This document shows positions 1 to 8,912 of a stretch of 64,000 bases of DNA, one piece after another. Source of the stretch: Salinispora cortesiana (GTDB lineage Bacteria > Actinomycetota > Actinomycetes > Mycobacteriales > Micromonosporaceae). The translations under genes and the position numbers were made by a program. Numbering within the stretch: position 1 is the first letter of the stretch; every line of letters begins with the position of its first letter. The stretch lies in contig NZ_AXVR01000001.1 of the NCBI RefSeq assembly GCF_000484695.1, positions 1 through 64,000 of the forward strand, written 5' to 3'. The notes below the pieces were generated by a model. It searched no databases. It had not been told where the DNA came from and was given only the letters and a program-made list of their open reading frames with translations.

Positions 1-321
1 CTTGCCTGGGGCGACAACGGCCGAGGGCAGTTGGGGGACGGGACGACCGCGGACAGCAGTACGCCGGTCGAGGTCAGTCTGCCGGCGGGCACCACTGTCA
101 CGGTCACCTCCGCCGGCGCCGCCCACAGCATGGCCCTAGTCGCACCACCACCGGGCTCCACCGCACCACCACCGGGCTCCACCCCACCACCACCACCGGA
201 CCTGCCCACCACCGGTGCCAGCCTGCCCATCACCCTTGCCGCCGCCACCCTGCTGATCCTCACCGGTGCCACCCTCATCCGCCTCGCCCACCAGCATCAA
301 CCGACCCGCCGTCTACGCTGA
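1..321 (+). CDS. RCC1-repeat surface protein with LPXTG sorting signal (5' truncated)
   Basis: The reading frame is open from base 1, so the start lies outside the window. The first visible residues (WGDNGRGQLGDG) are a classic RCC1 beta-propeller blade. They are followed by a Pro/Gly/Ser/Thr linker, then an LPTTG sortase motif, a hydrophobic segment of about 20 residues, and a short Arg/His-rich tail that ends the protein. This is the standard architecture of a protein covalently anchored to peptidoglycan by a sortase. The propeller is therefore likely displayed outside the cell; its ligand cannot be told from the fragment. The RCC1 and sorting-signal assignments are seen directly, while surface anchoring follows from known sortase biology. 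Confidence 0.85.
   Translation, partial: LAWGDNGRGQLGDGTTADSSTPVEVSLPAGTTVTVTSAGAAHSMALVAPPPGSTAPPPGSTPPPPPDLPTTGASLPITLAAATLLILTGATLIRLAHQHQPTRRLR
142..183 (+). repeat. Two 21-bp tandem repeats encoding APPPGST linker
   Basis: Two identical 21-bp units lie at 142-162 and 163-183, followed by a shorter CCACCA run. They encode APPPGST repeats in the wall-spanning linker ahead of the LPTTG motif. Such repeats commonly vary in copy number between strains. Confidence 0.8.
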
Positions 322-422
322 GGCAATCCGACGCGCCGGGCGCGGCGTCTTCGTCGCCGAGCCACCAGGTCGCTGACGGAGCACCGCCCTTAGCTGGGCA
401 GCACCCCGCCCTGCTGCGGTTG

Positions 423-797
423 CTACGCCTCGGCCCAGACGGCCAGCTCGTTGCCGCTCGGGTCGGTGAAGTGGAACCGACGCCCGCCCGGGAAGTCGTA
501 TGGGCCGTTGACCACGGTGCCGCCCGCCTCGGTCACCGCCTGGACTGACTTTTCCAGGTCGGTGGAGAACAGCACGACCAGTGGGCCGCCCGCACGCACC
601 TGGGTGTCCTGCCGAAGCCCGCCCACCTCGGGCGCGGACTCGCCGTGCGGGCTGCGGATGCCGGCGTATTCCGGCCCGTAGTCGGTGAACTGCCAGCCGA
701 AGGCCTCGCTGTAAAAACGTTTCGCCTCGGCGAGGTCGGTGACGGCGAACTCAACATAGTCGATGGCGTGCTGCCGGTGTGTCCCAGATTCGGTCAT
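423..797 (-). CDS. VOC/glyoxalase-like family protein
   Basis: A 124-residue protein with the two beta-alpha-beta-beta-beta modules of the vicinal oxygen chelate fold. The N-terminal half opens with IDYVEFAVTDLAEAKRFYSE, a typical VOC first strand and helix (D..A..FY). The C-terminal half ends in FTDPSGNELAVW, matching the DP.GN....W motif. The family includes glyoxalases, dioxygenases and antibiotic-binding proteins; the substrate is not predictable. I chose the ATG at 797. An ATG at 809 is also in frame and neither has a strong Shine-Dalgarno. The gene stands alone, convergent with the end of the RCC1 gene and divergent from the M48 peptidase gene. Confidence 0.8.
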   Translation of the reverse strand: MTESGTHRQHAIDYVEFAVTDLAEAKRFYSEAFGWQFTDYGPEYAGIRSPHGESAPEVGGLRQDTQVRAGGPLVVLFSTDLEKSVQAVTEAGGTVVNGPYDFPGGRRFHFTDPSGNELAVWAEA

Positions 798-1120
798 GCA
801 CCAGATCATGCCCGGCGGGTACGACCAACTTCGTGGACGCGAAACGGCCCTGCCGCTCATCCACGGGTCCCACCGTCGAGTGCGGGCCTGCACCAGGTAA
901 ACGTCACCGGCGCGACGGTCACCCGTATGACAAAGGTGCCGGCGGCAATTCGTGGGCCGGTCGTTCTCAGTGCCATAGCGGGTGAAGTAGTGCAGGGCGG
1001 TGAAAAGGGGCACTGATTCGATTGCGTTCCTCGCCATGCCCGGATCGGCGGGGCATCGCACGGCCGTCGTTCGTGCAACAATCCGTTCGGATTCAATGAC
1101 GAGGATCATGGGAGTCGACG
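798..1120. other. Intergenic region between divergent VOC and M48 genes
   Basis: About 320 bp with no convincing gene. Overlapping short frames on both strands lack recognisable domains or ribosome sites. It should hold the two divergent promoters, but I could not identify a pair of -35/-10 boxes with confidence. Confidence 0.5.
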
Positions 1121-2434
1121 GTGCAGTGCGCGAACTGCGGCAATCACATTGATCCGGCAAAGGGCGAGTGCGGGTGCGGCACTCCGTTGCCGCAGCCAAC
1201 CGGAGCGGAGGTGCCCGGCCAACGACCCGCGCAGCCGATCTCCGTCCCGCCGCACAATGTCCAGCCGGCCCGGGGGCAACGGCTCTTCGCCCGTCCTCCG
1301 GGCTATCCGACTTTCGTCTCCTGGCTGGTGACCGGCGCGTTCCGGAACCGGCGTGGTGCGCTCGGCGCGTTCATCGCCGCCTGGTTCAACCTGCCGCTCG
1401 CCGTGCTCCTCGGCGGATTGGGGATCCTGTACGGCGCGATAGCTGGCTACCTCGGCGGGTTCACCAGTGGCAATGTAGTCGGCCCCGATTTCCTCACCGA
1501 GGTTCCCCTGCTCGGTTCGGTGCTCAGCGGTGACCTGCTTCAGGTAGGCGGCTTGCTCGGTCTCCTGGTCGGCGTGCTGCTCGGCTGCCTGGCCGGGTTC
1601 TTCGGTGGCTTGTTCGTGCCGTGGTCCCTGGTCACCACCGAGCCGGGCTACGCCGCCGGCTACTTCGTCGCCCAGACCATCGTCGCGCTTCTCCTCAGCC
1701 TGCTCTACACCGGCTACGGAATCGCTACCGAAGGATGGCGGTTCCGGGCTGCCGGCTACCGCGAACCAAGCCGCCGAGAAAGGGAACTGCTCCAGCCGAT
1801 TCTCGTAGACTGCGCGACGCGGCTGCAGCTTGACGAGTACCCGAAGCTACTCATCGACGACAGTCACAGTCAGCACGCGGTCAGCGGGACCCGACACGTG
1901 GTGATCAGCCGAGGACTGCTCGACGAGTTCGACTACGCGCCCGAGCCGATCGCTGCGGTGCTGTGTCACGAGCTGACGCACTGGCGCAACGCCGACCCGG
2001 TGTCCAGCCTCTTCGTGCGCGGCCTCGGCCTGCCGCTCTACCTCATCTACGCGTTCGGCACGTGGCTGCGACAGAGTTTCCGACACCCGATTCTTGCCCT
2101 CGTTGTGACGCTCAGCACCTGGCCGCTGTTGCTGACCGTCCGGTACTTCGTCATGCCGATGCAGGCAGCGGGAAACCGAGCCGCCGAATACCTCGCCGAC
2201 CAGGGCGCGATCTGGGCGGGGCATCACCTCGGGCTACGGCAGGTGTTGAGCCGTTCCCGGGACGGTTTCGACGGGGCCCGTAACGGGTGGGAGGCCGCCG
2301 TCTGCGCTAACCACCCCCCGAACGAGCTGCGTTTGGAGCGCGCCGAGGCGCCCGGGGTTGACTATCCGCTGCCCGACCGCGACTCGCCGGCACGTCCGCT
2401 TCCTGTGGTCGTGTCCAGCTCACTCATCCCGTGA
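1121..2434 (+). CDS. Membrane M48-family metallopeptidase with N-terminal zinc ribbon
   Basis: 437 residues from a GTG placed six bases after GGAG (1111-1114). Residues 3-20 (CANCG...CGCG) form a small zinc ribbon, followed by a Pro-rich linker. Hydrophobic segments lie at about 81-112, 141-170 and 177-200, then a cytosol-facing peptidase domain, and two more membrane segments at about 299-345. The catalytic HELTH lies at 283-287 and the third zinc ligand is probably E356 in AAEYLAD, the M48 EF.AD-type motif. HtpX-like M48 enzymes cleave damaged membrane proteins; that role is inferred here. The N-terminal zinc ribbon is unusual for HtpX. The next gene, 25 bp downstream, also encodes a zinc-ribbon membrane protein, so the two are probably co-transcribed. 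Confidence 0.85.
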   Translation: MQCANCGNHIDPAKGECGCGTPLPQPTGAEVPGQRPAQPISVPPHNVQPARGQRLFARPPGYPTFVSWLVTGAFRNRRGALGAFIAAWFNLPLAVLLGGLGILYGAIAGYLGGFTSGNVVGPDFLTEVPLLGSVLSGDLLQVGGLLGLLVGVLLGCLAGFFGGLFVPWSLVTTEPGYAAGYFVAQTIVALLLSLLYTGYGIATEGWRFRAAGYREPSRRERELLQPILVDCATRLQLDEYPKLLIDDSHSQHAVSGTRHVVISRGLLDEFDYAPEPIAAVLCHELTHWRNADPVSSLFVRGLGLPLYLIYAFGTWLRQSFRHPILALVVTLSTWPLLLTVRYFVMPMQAAGNRAAEYLADQGAIWAGHHLGLRQVLSRSRDGFDGARNGWEAAVCANHPPNELRLERAEAPGVDYPLPDRDSPARPLPVVVSSSLIP

Positions 2435-2459
2435 CTGAGCCGATGGCGGAGAGGTAGCG

Positions 2460-3713
2460 ATGACGACGATTCAGGCCTGCGCGAAGTGCCGGACCGTGCT
2501 CCTTCCGGGCCAGCAGGGGTGCCTGCGATGTGGCCTTCCGGCCGCCGAGCAGACGCAGGAGTGCTCCACCTGCCACCGGCCCACCGCGCTGGAGGCGCGC
2601 TTCTGCCCCGCTTGCGGGCAGCGGCGGGGGCAGCGGTCGCCGATGCCCGCCGTCGACCCGGCCACGGCACCGGGGCCCGGCACCGACCCGGTCGACCCGC
2701 CGCCCACCGTGTTCGCCAAGGTGCGTAGCCCCAATCGCTGGGTGTACCTGTTCACCGGCCTCGGTCTGGCAGTGCTGTTGACCGGTATTACCGGCCTCTA
2801 CGTGGTCCAAAGCGTCTTCTACACCCCCGAGCGCACGGTCGCGGAGTACTTCTCCGCCCTCTCCGAGCGGGACTTCGGCGCCGCGCGTTCCCTCCTGGCG
2901 GAGCCGTCGAGGGAAGGTCCGAACGATCGCGGGGAACTGCCGTTGATCCCCCTGAACGCGTCGTACCGGCCGCCGTCGGCGGCGGAGGTCACCTCGATCG
3001 AGGAGCTGAACGAGATCGAGCTAGCGGGAGTTCCGGCCGGGGCGGACAGTGCTGACTGGCGGTCGGCCAGTGTCACCTACCGGGTTGGCAGCCGTACCTA
3101 TCGGGAAGTGCTGTATCTGCACCGGCAGGAACAGAAGGAGCTGGGTGTTCTCCATGGCTGGCTGATCTATGGCGGAGTCAATGAGCTGACCGTGCCGATC
3201 TGGCAGGACGATGCGAGGGTGCTCATCAACGGGCAGGCGGTGCCGGCCCGCGACCGGTACGCGAGGGCCCGCGTCTTCCCCGGCGTCCATGAGGTGCGAC
3301 TGGCTGATGACCTACTCTTCGAGGCGGAACCGGTCGTCATGGAGGTCGGCCTGCTGGAGCCGCACGAGGCACGGCTGCGGCCGACGGTCAGTGAATCGGC
3401 GCGCAGCGAGGTCGAAAGTCAGGTGAAGGCGTACCTCGACGAGTGTGCCGCGAGCACCGACCCGTCACCGGAAGGCTGCCCCTTCTCGTGGATCGCGCTC
3501 GGGCCCTCGCGGACCGTTCAGTGGACGATCGAGACGTACCCGGAGCTCGAGTTCAAGATGCGGGGCAGCGAGCTCGCCGTTGCCGGCTGGTCGGGACGCG
3601 TCAACGTGGCATATTCCAGCTTTGGCGGGACGGAGGACGATTTCGACACCCCCTTCTACGTCACCGGTCTGGCCACAGTGGTCGATGGCAAGGTGACGTT
3701 TCGCAGTGACTGA
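2460..3713 (+). CDS. Double zinc-ribbon single-pass membrane protein, TcaA-like
   Basis: 417 residues; ATG preceded by a GAGAGG-type ribosome site. Two CxxC...CxxC zinc ribbons occupy residues 7-24 and 35-52, then a Pro-rich linker, one transmembrane helix at about 94-117, and an extracytoplasmic region of about 300 residues. The segment just after the helix (TVAEYFSALSERDFGAARSLL) resembles NTF2-like/DUF4878 folds. A later stretch around VLINGQAVPARDRY...VFPGVHEVRL resembles the PEGA-like domains of TcaA/YvbJ proteins. Topology is therefore zinc ribbons inside and sensor-like domains outside. Function is unknown; TcaA proteins affect glycopeptide susceptibility and wall metabolism in firmicutes. 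It is probably in an operon with the M48 peptidase upstream. Confidence 0.75.
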   Translation: MTTIQACAKCRTVLLPGQQGCLRCGLPAAEQTQECSTCHRPTALEARFCPACGQRRGQRSPMPAVDPATAPGPGTDPVDPPPTVFAKVRSPNRWVYLFTGLGLAVLLTGITGLYVVQSVFYTPERTVAEYFSALSERDFGAARSLLAEPSREGPNDRGELPLIPLNASYRPPSAAEVTSIEELNEIELAGVPAGADSADWRSASVTYRVGSRTYREVLYLHRQEQKELGVLHGWLIYGGVNELTVPIWQDDARVLINGQAVPARDRYARARVFPGVHEVRLADDLLFEAEPVVMEVGLLEPHEARLRPTVSESARSEVESQVKAYLDECAASTDPSPEGCPFSWIALGPSRTVQWTIETYPELEFKMRGSELAVAGWSGRVNVAYSSFGGTEDDFDTPFYVTGLATVVDGKVTFRSD

Positions 3714-3930
3714 CAGCAGCAACCAGTCCAGCGTCAAAACATCCCTCGCACGACCTGACCATGCGGCAGATCGGCCCGCTGTTCGGGGGTGTCGCACGCC
3801 GCCGCGCATCGGGTCATCGACACCGTCGGCCCCTGCTCGCCCTGGTGCCGGGGCGCCGACCTCGGTCGACCAGTAGCCGTTGTCGGCGCATTCGAGCGGC
3901 GAGCGGACACGACCCGCGTACGCTGCCACG

Positions 3931-4329
3931 GTGCAGATTGACGTGGTTACCCTGCTTGTCGAGGAGTACGATCCGGCGATCGCGTTCTTCACCGCCGTAC
4001 TCGGCTTCGATCTCATCGAGGACTCACCATCGCTGACCAATGACGGGCGATCCAAGCGGTGGGTCGTCGTCCGGTCTCCGGGTGCCCAGACCGGGATTCT
4101 GCTCGCTCGCGCCGACGGAGAAGATCAGCGTGCCGCTGTCGGTAACCAGGTAGCCGGCCGGGTCGGGTTCTTCCTCCGTGTTGACGACTTCGACGCCGCC
4201 TACCGGCGGATGACCGAGGCCGGTGTCACCTTCATCCGGGAACCGCGGACCGAGCCCTATGGCCGAGTCGCGGTCTTTCTCGACATTGCCGGCAACCGGT
4301 GGGACCTTCTCGGCGCGACCCTGACGTAG
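3931..4329 (+). CDS. VOC/glyoxalase-like family protein
   Basis: 132 residues. VOC signatures: VDVVTLLVEEYDPAIAFFTAVLGF at the N-terminus and VAVFLDIAGNRWDLL at the C-terminus (the DI.GN.WDL motif), with RVGFFLRVDDFDAAYRRM opening the second module. The frame stays open further upstream, but I chose GTG 3931 because a TACGCT box (3919-3924) ends six bases before it. That arrangement suggests a leaderless transcript starting at the codon. The substrate is unknown. It stands alone, and its family fit is good. Confidence 0.8.
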   Translation: MQIDVVTLLVEEYDPAIAFFTAVLGFDLIEDSPSLTNDGRSKRWVVVRSPGAQTGILLARADGEDQRAAVGNQVAGRVGFFLRVDDFDAAYRRMTEAGVTFIREPRTEPYGRVAVFLDIAGNRWDLLGATLT

Positions 4330-4534
4330 CCGCACTTGCCAGGCAAGCCGGGCCAAGACCACACATCCTGACCTGAGTCGCTGATCGGTCGCGCGTTTGC
4401 CACCTCGGCGTCACGGAAGTGCCTCCCCTTGACGAGAAACCGGTAGAGGTCGCAATGACAAGTTTCCCTTGCAGGGCAGGCACTTCCGCTTATCTATGCG
4501 CCGACGAACAGCACGTCCCGGCGACTACCACGAA

Positions 4535-6094
4535 TCATCCGGGCCGGTTGTCAGCGATGCGGATGAGGCCACCGACGGCACCGATGTACGCGGCACCATC
4601 GGGTCCGATGGAGATCGGGGCGTAGTGGTTGTTGACAAGGGGTCCGGCTCCGGCCAGCCTGCTCCATACCTGTTCACCGGACCGTACGTCGATCGCGGTG
4701 AGATACCACGCGTCCGGATGTCCAAGCAACTGGCCGCCGGGGCGGAACGCCAGTTCGTCGGCAGCGGGGTGGGTGTAGGTGTACAGCAGGCCGTTGGCCA
4801 GCGAGACCTTGCTGACCACACTCGGGATCCGCTCGGTTGTGTTGGACCAGTCGACGGAGCAGTTTCGGCCGGGGTAGTCGACCTGTATCCGGGTCAGACC
4901 CGGCACCGTGTCGGGCTGCCTGGCGCCGGCCAGCCCTTTGAGCAGCGCCCGTCCGTCGAACTGGTATCCGTAGTTGTTCTCGACGATGATGTCACCGCCG
5001 ACGGCGACGAGGCTGTTCTCGGTGGCACTGGTGCCGGCGGGAAAGACCGGCTGGGTGCAGATTTCGGTCGGTCCGTTCTTGCCGCGGGCGAACACGAGTA
5101 CTTGCATGGCCGGATCGGCGTTGTCGGTGATGGCCACGTAGCCCCCGTCCGGGCCAGATGCCGCGCCGATCAGGGTGGGGGTGGTGCCACTACTGTGACT
5201 GAACTGGCCCGGTTTTTGTCGGCTCCCTCGGTCGTAGGTGGCGCGCCAGGTGACCTCGGGCCGGCCGTTTGGGGTGGCGTCGAACCGGTAGAGCGCGTGG
5301 TCGCTGACGACAAAGACTCCGCCGGACTCGTCCACGGCGAAGCTGTTGGCGATCTGCTTGCCGTCGAATTCGTGTGTTTCGATGCGGCCATTGGTCATGT
5401 CAAGGGTGCCGACGGTTCCGTCCTTGGCTGCGAACCAGAGCAGTCCGGACCAGTCCGGCAGGGCCGACACGATGCCGCTGGTGCCGATGGCGGGGGTGAG
5501 GTCGTAGCTGCGTTGGGGTACGAGGCGGTCGCCCTGGACGGCGACGACCAGGATTTCGCCGGTGTTCGTTGGGATGATCGCCTGGTCGCGGTTGTCGAGG
5601 TAGAAGTACGCGCCGCCGACGGCGTCGGTGGGGCTGGCGCTGGCGGCGCCAGGCAGGCTCAGGGTGGTGATCGCGTCGAGGGTGTCCGGATCCAGGAGAA
5701 GTAGCCGAGGTGCCTGGCCCGGGGTGATGCAGACCGTGACGATCCGGCCCTTGGAGTCGAAGGTGACCGTAAGACACTCTCCGCCCTGTAGCCGACTGCT
5801 CACCTTAAGATCGCGTCCGGAAGGGCCGGCATTTTGGTATGCGTCGGTCTGGTAGGCGTCGCCATGCATGTTGCTGGTGCCGTTGGCGGCCATGAAGGGG
5901 TGTTGCGGCACCTCCGCGTTGTCGATCGGGTGGGCTGTGGCCGGCTGACCCGCGAATGGCTGTAGTCCGACGCCGCGGGGATCGACGGGGATGGGCAGGG
6001 TGCGCCCAGCCGTGCTGTCGACTGCGGTCGTACTGGGTAGGGTCAGGCCGATTGCCGTCATGACGGAGGCCAGGGCGAGACTTCGCTTGCGCAT
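4535..6094 (-). CDS. Secreted beta-propeller (PQQ/WD40-like) protein
   Basis: 519 residues. The ATG at 6094 begins MRKRSLALASVMTAIGLTLP, a clear Sec signal peptide, with AGGACC nine bases upstream; the longer open frame has no such signal. The mature part is a repetitive beta-rich protein with blade-like motifs (LLLLDPDTLDAITTL, GTVGTLDMTNGRIETHE, GGVFVVSDHALYRFD, AIDVRSGEQVWSRLAGAGPLV). The last of these is a typical PQQ/WD40-like quinoprotein blade. A few cysteines (for example CLTV, CITP, CTQP, NCSVDW) could form extracytoplasmic disulfides. No enzyme motif is visible. It is probably a secreted binding or scaffold protein; the cargo is unknown. Confidence 0.7.
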   Translation of the reverse strand: MRKRSLALASVMTAIGLTLPSTTAVDSTAGRTLPIPVDPRGVGLQPFAGQPATAHPIDNAEVPQHPFMAANGTSNMHGDAYQTDAYQNAGPSGRDLKVSSRLQGGECLTVTFDSKGRIVTVCITPGQAPRLLLLDPDTLDAITTLSLPGAASASPTDAVGGAYFYLDNRDQAIIPTNTGEILVVAVQGDRLVPQRSYDLTPAIGTSGIVSALPDWSGLLWFAAKDGTVGTLDMTNGRIETHEFDGKQIANSFAVDESGGVFVVSDHALYRFDATPNGRPEVTWRATYDRGSRQKPGQFSHSSGTTPTLIGAASGPDGGYVAITDNADPAMQVLVFARGKNGPTEICTQPVFPAGTSATENSLVAVGGDIIVENNYGYQFDGRALLKGLAGARQPDTVPGLTRIQVDYPGRNCSVDWSNTTERIPSVVSKVSLANGLLYTYTHPAADELAFRPGGQLLGHPDAWYLTAIDVRSGEQVWSRLAGAGPLVNNHYAPISIGPDGAAYIGAVGGLIRIADNRPG

Positions 6095-6572
6095 ATTCGT
6101 GGTCCTGACTGTCGACGGATATCGATAGCGGGTGAAGTGTAGAGGTGTGTCGGTTGCGTCGGCAATGGGTGGTAGAGCCCTGCGGTGGGGGGCGATGGCC
6201 TGGTTCGTCAACCGGTAGCCTGATCGCGGACAGCCGATGGCTAGAATCGCCCCCGCGCTAAGGGGTAGATTGCGGATATTCTGGTTGACCTATGCCTTGT
6301 GTCTGATTGGAGGACTTTCGAAGGCCTCGTCAGGGTTACGAGACGTCCCTTGGCCCAGAGGAGTTCGCCCAGGCATAGCCGCAGATCATCGGTGCTGTCT
6401 CGGCCCGGCAAATGCTGAGGAGGGGCAAGTTCGGCGGGACCGAATTAACTCGGGGGGTCTACCTGATCGTCGTCCTCCGCCGGGCCGGGCTCTCCGGCCG
6501 GGGGCGAGTCGTAGCGTCCCTGCCCGGTGCGACGGGCGGTCGAACCCTGATCGGAGTCAAACCCGCCCGCGG
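6095..6572. other. Intergenic region upstream of the secreted propeller gene
   Basis: 478 bp between the start of the propeller gene and the stop of the XPB gene (both on the minus strand). Local base composition dips below the surroundings around 6230-6330. No gene, tRNA or strong hairpin was recognised. The promoter for the propeller gene should be here. Confidence 0.45.
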
Positions 6573-8252
6573 TCAGTCGACCGAGGGCAGCGACGGGCCG
6601 AGGACGTCATCGGCGTCCACGATCGTGTAGGCATACCCCTGCTCGGCGAGGAACCGTTGCCGGTGGGCGGCGTACTCGGTGTCGATCGTGTCCCGGGACA
6701 CCACGGTGTAGAAGTGCGCCTGCCGGCCGTCGGCCTTCGGCCGGAGCACCCGGCCGAGCCGCTGCGCCTCCTCCTGCCGGGAGCCGAACGTGCCCGACAC
6801 CTGGACCGCCACCGCCGCCTCCGGCAGGTCGATCGAGAAGTTACCCACCTTCGAGATCACCAGGGTCTGCAGCTCGCCGGAGCGGAACGCGTCGAAGAGC
6901 CGCTCCCGCTCCCGGTTCGTGGTTGACCCCTGCACGATCGGCGCGTCCAGATATTCCCCCAGCTGGTGCAGCTGGTCGATGTACCCGCCAATCACCAGGG
7001 TCTGCTCGCCCGGGTGCCGGTCGAGCAGCGCCTTCACCACCGGCAGCTTGGTACGGGTGGTCGCCGCCATCCGGTAGCGCTCCTCAGCCTCCGCCGTCGC
7101 GTACGCCATCCGCTCGGCCTCGGTGAGCGTCACCCGTACCTCGGTGCACTTGGCGGGGGCGATCCAGCCCTGCTGCTCGATGTCCTTCCACGGGGCGTCG
7201 TACCGCTTCGGGCCGATCAGGCTGAACACGTCCCCCTCCCGGCCGTCCTCGCGAACCAGGGTGGCGGTCAGCCCCAGCCGCCGACGGGCCTGAAGGTCGG
7301 CGGTGAACCGGAAGATCGGTGCGGGCAGCAGGTGGACCTCGTCGTAGACGACCAGACCCCAGTCCCGCGCGCCGAAGAGGTCCAGGTGGGTGAACGCGCC
7401 GCCGCGCCGGGACGTCAACACCTGGTACGTCGCGATGGTGACCGGACGGATCTCCTTGCGCTCGCCCGAGTACTCGCCGATCTCCGCCTCGGTCAGCGAC
7501 GTGCGGGCCACCAACTCCCGTTTCCACTGCCGCCCCGCCACCGTGTTCGTCACCAGGATCAGCGTGGTCGCCTTCGCCTCGGCCATCGCCGCAGCCCCGA
7601 CCAGGGTCTTCCCCGCGCCGCAGGGCAGCACCACCACACCGGACCCGCCGGCCCAGAACGCCTCCACCGCCTCCCGCTGGTAGGAGCGCAATGTCCACGG
7701 CTTCCCGCCGTCCGCGCTGGCCTCGGCCAGCTCGATCGGGTGAGCTTCACCGTTGACGTACCCGGCCAGGTCCTCGGCCGGCCAGCCGAGCTTGAGCAGC
7801 GCCTGCTTGAGTCGTCCGCGCTCGGACGGATGCACCGCGATGGTGTCGTCGTCGAGCTTCGTGCCGAGCATCCCGGCCAGCTTCTTGCTCTTGGCGACCT
7901 CGACCAGCACCACCCGGTCCACGGCCCGCAGCACCAGGCCGTGTGCCGGGTCGTTGATCAGTTGCAGCCGGCCATACCGGTCCATCGTCTCGGCCACGTC
8001 GACCAGCAGGGCGTGCGGCACCGGATAGCGGCTGTACGTGATCAGCGCGTTGACCACGCCCTCGGCGTCGTGGCCGGCGGCCCGGGCGTTCCACAACCCG
8101 AGCGGGGTCAGCCGGTATGTGTGCACATGCTCCGGTGAGCGTTCCAACTCGGCGAACGGTGCGATCGCCAATCGGCAGGCCTGCGCATCGGGGTGTTCGA
8201 TCTCCAGCAGCAGGGTCTTGTCCGACTGCACGATCAGGGGTCCACCACTCAC
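6573..8252 (-). CDS. DNA repair helicase, XPB family (SF2)
   Basis: 559 residues from a GTG preceded by AGAGG. The N-terminal part contains an XPB damage-recognition-like domain. The SF2 motor follows with Walker A PCGAGKT, motif Ia (LILVTNTVAGRQW), a DEVH box (VVYDEVHLL), motif III (LGLTATL), motif V (TLVISKVGNFSIDLPEA) and motif VI (QRLGRVLR). Bacterial XPB homologues are 3'-5' helicases thought to act in nucleotide excision repair or transcription-coupled processes; in actinobacteria their precise role is unsettled. It is transcribed in the same direction as the helicase-associated protein at 9028-11490, with one small plus-strand gene in between. Length and motifs are complete. Confidence 0.93.
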   Translation of the reverse strand: MSGGPLIVQSDKTLLLEIEHPDAQACRLAIAPFAELERSPEHVHTYRLTPLGLWNARAAGHDAEGVVNALITYSRYPVPHALLVDVAETMDRYGRLQLINDPAHGLVLRAVDRVVLVEVAKSKKLAGMLGTKLDDDTIAVHPSERGRLKQALLKLGWPAEDLAGYVNGEAHPIELAEASADGGKPWTLRSYQREAVEAFWAGGSGVVVLPCGAGKTLVGAAAMAEAKATTLILVTNTVAGRQWKRELVARTSLTEAEIGEYSGERKEIRPVTIATYQVLTSRRGGAFTHLDLFGARDWGLVVYDEVHLLPAPIFRFTADLQARRRLGLTATLVREDGREGDVFSLIGPKRYDAPWKDIEQQGWIAPAKCTEVRVTLTEAERMAYATAEAEERYRMAATTRTKLPVVKALLDRHPGEQTLVIGGYIDQLHQLGEYLDAPIVQGSTTNRERERLFDAFRSGELQTLVISKVGNFSIDLPEAAVAVQVSGTFGSRQEEAQRLGRVLRPKADGRQAHFYTVVSRDTIDTEYAAHRQRFLAEQGYAYTIVDADDVLGPSLPSVD

Positions 8253-8675
8253 GTGAGCGCCTCTCTTGATCTTCGGATGCCGGCCGTCGCGCCGGGCAGC
8301 GGTGCCGCGAGACGACCATCCAGTGTTGCACGCTCCGCATCAGATATCGGAATTTGCGCGCACCATGCAACCTGGCGGGGTACTGGTACGTCTTGCAGGG
8401 TGACAACTAACGCGGGTACGTCTCATGTTTCTGGCTCCGGGTCGTCTTCCGGACCTTGCCCGCGTGGTCGTCACGCTGGTCGGCGCCGGTGCGTACGCGT
8501 TCGATCCGTGGCTGAGAGCGGCAGGGGCGGAGGGCCCGCGTCGGTCGGGGCCGCGGACTCGCCAACGGGGGCGGGCGCAACGCCCGGGCCGGACCGGCCG
8601 GTCGAGGTGCTGGCCCACCGCCATTGTGAGTGGCACCCTGGACCTTCGAGCTTCGCCGACGGCGGGGAGGACGGA
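8253..8675. other. Divergent intergenic region, XPB / small membrane protein
   Basis: About 420 bp. It must carry promoters for the XPB gene (leftwards) and the small membrane protein gene (rightwards). Short open frames here have skewed composition and no ribosome site worth trusting. I see no tRNA, insertion sequence or long repeat. Confidence 0.45.
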
Positions 8676-8912
8676 ATGACCCTCGACCAGGATGTGATGG
8701 CTGAGACGCCGCGGAGGACCGCTCCGCCCGTCTCCGCCGGCATGATGGTCGCCTACGTGGCCGGCGGGGTGCTCCTGTTCGGTTGGTTCCTGTTTGGTCT
8801 GCTGGTGCAGCGGCAGGGCCTCGTGGACTCGGTCGGCGAGACCGCCGGGACGGCGTTTGGTCTGCTGTTGGTGGTCGCGGTGGTCGGCACGTTCCGCCGC
8901 GACCGGCGCTGA
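8676..8912 (+). CDS. Small two-helix membrane protein
   Basis: 78 residues from an ATG five bases after GGGGAGG. There is a short polar N-terminus, a hydrophobic helix at about 23-44 (MMVAYVAGGVLLFGWFLFGLLV), a short loop, a second helix at about 60-71 (FGLLLVVAVVG), and an Arg-rich end (FRRDRR). No family was recognised. It lies between two helicase-related genes on the opposite strand. Its last codons and stop are the first element of a 34-bp tandem repeat that runs on past the stop codon. Confidence 0.65.
   Translation: MTLDQDVMAETPRRTAPPVSAGMMVAYVAGGVLLFGWFLFGLLVQRQGLVDSVGETAGTAFGLLLVVAVVGTFRRDRR

Noticed and set aside
6237-6926. A 229-codon plus-strand frame over the XPB gene end
   Set aside because: No recognisable domain and it is antisense to well-conserved helicase motifs.
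8425-8679. 84-codon frame before the small membrane protein
   Set aside because: Low-complexity Arg/Gly composition, no ribosome site, no family; treated as intergenic.
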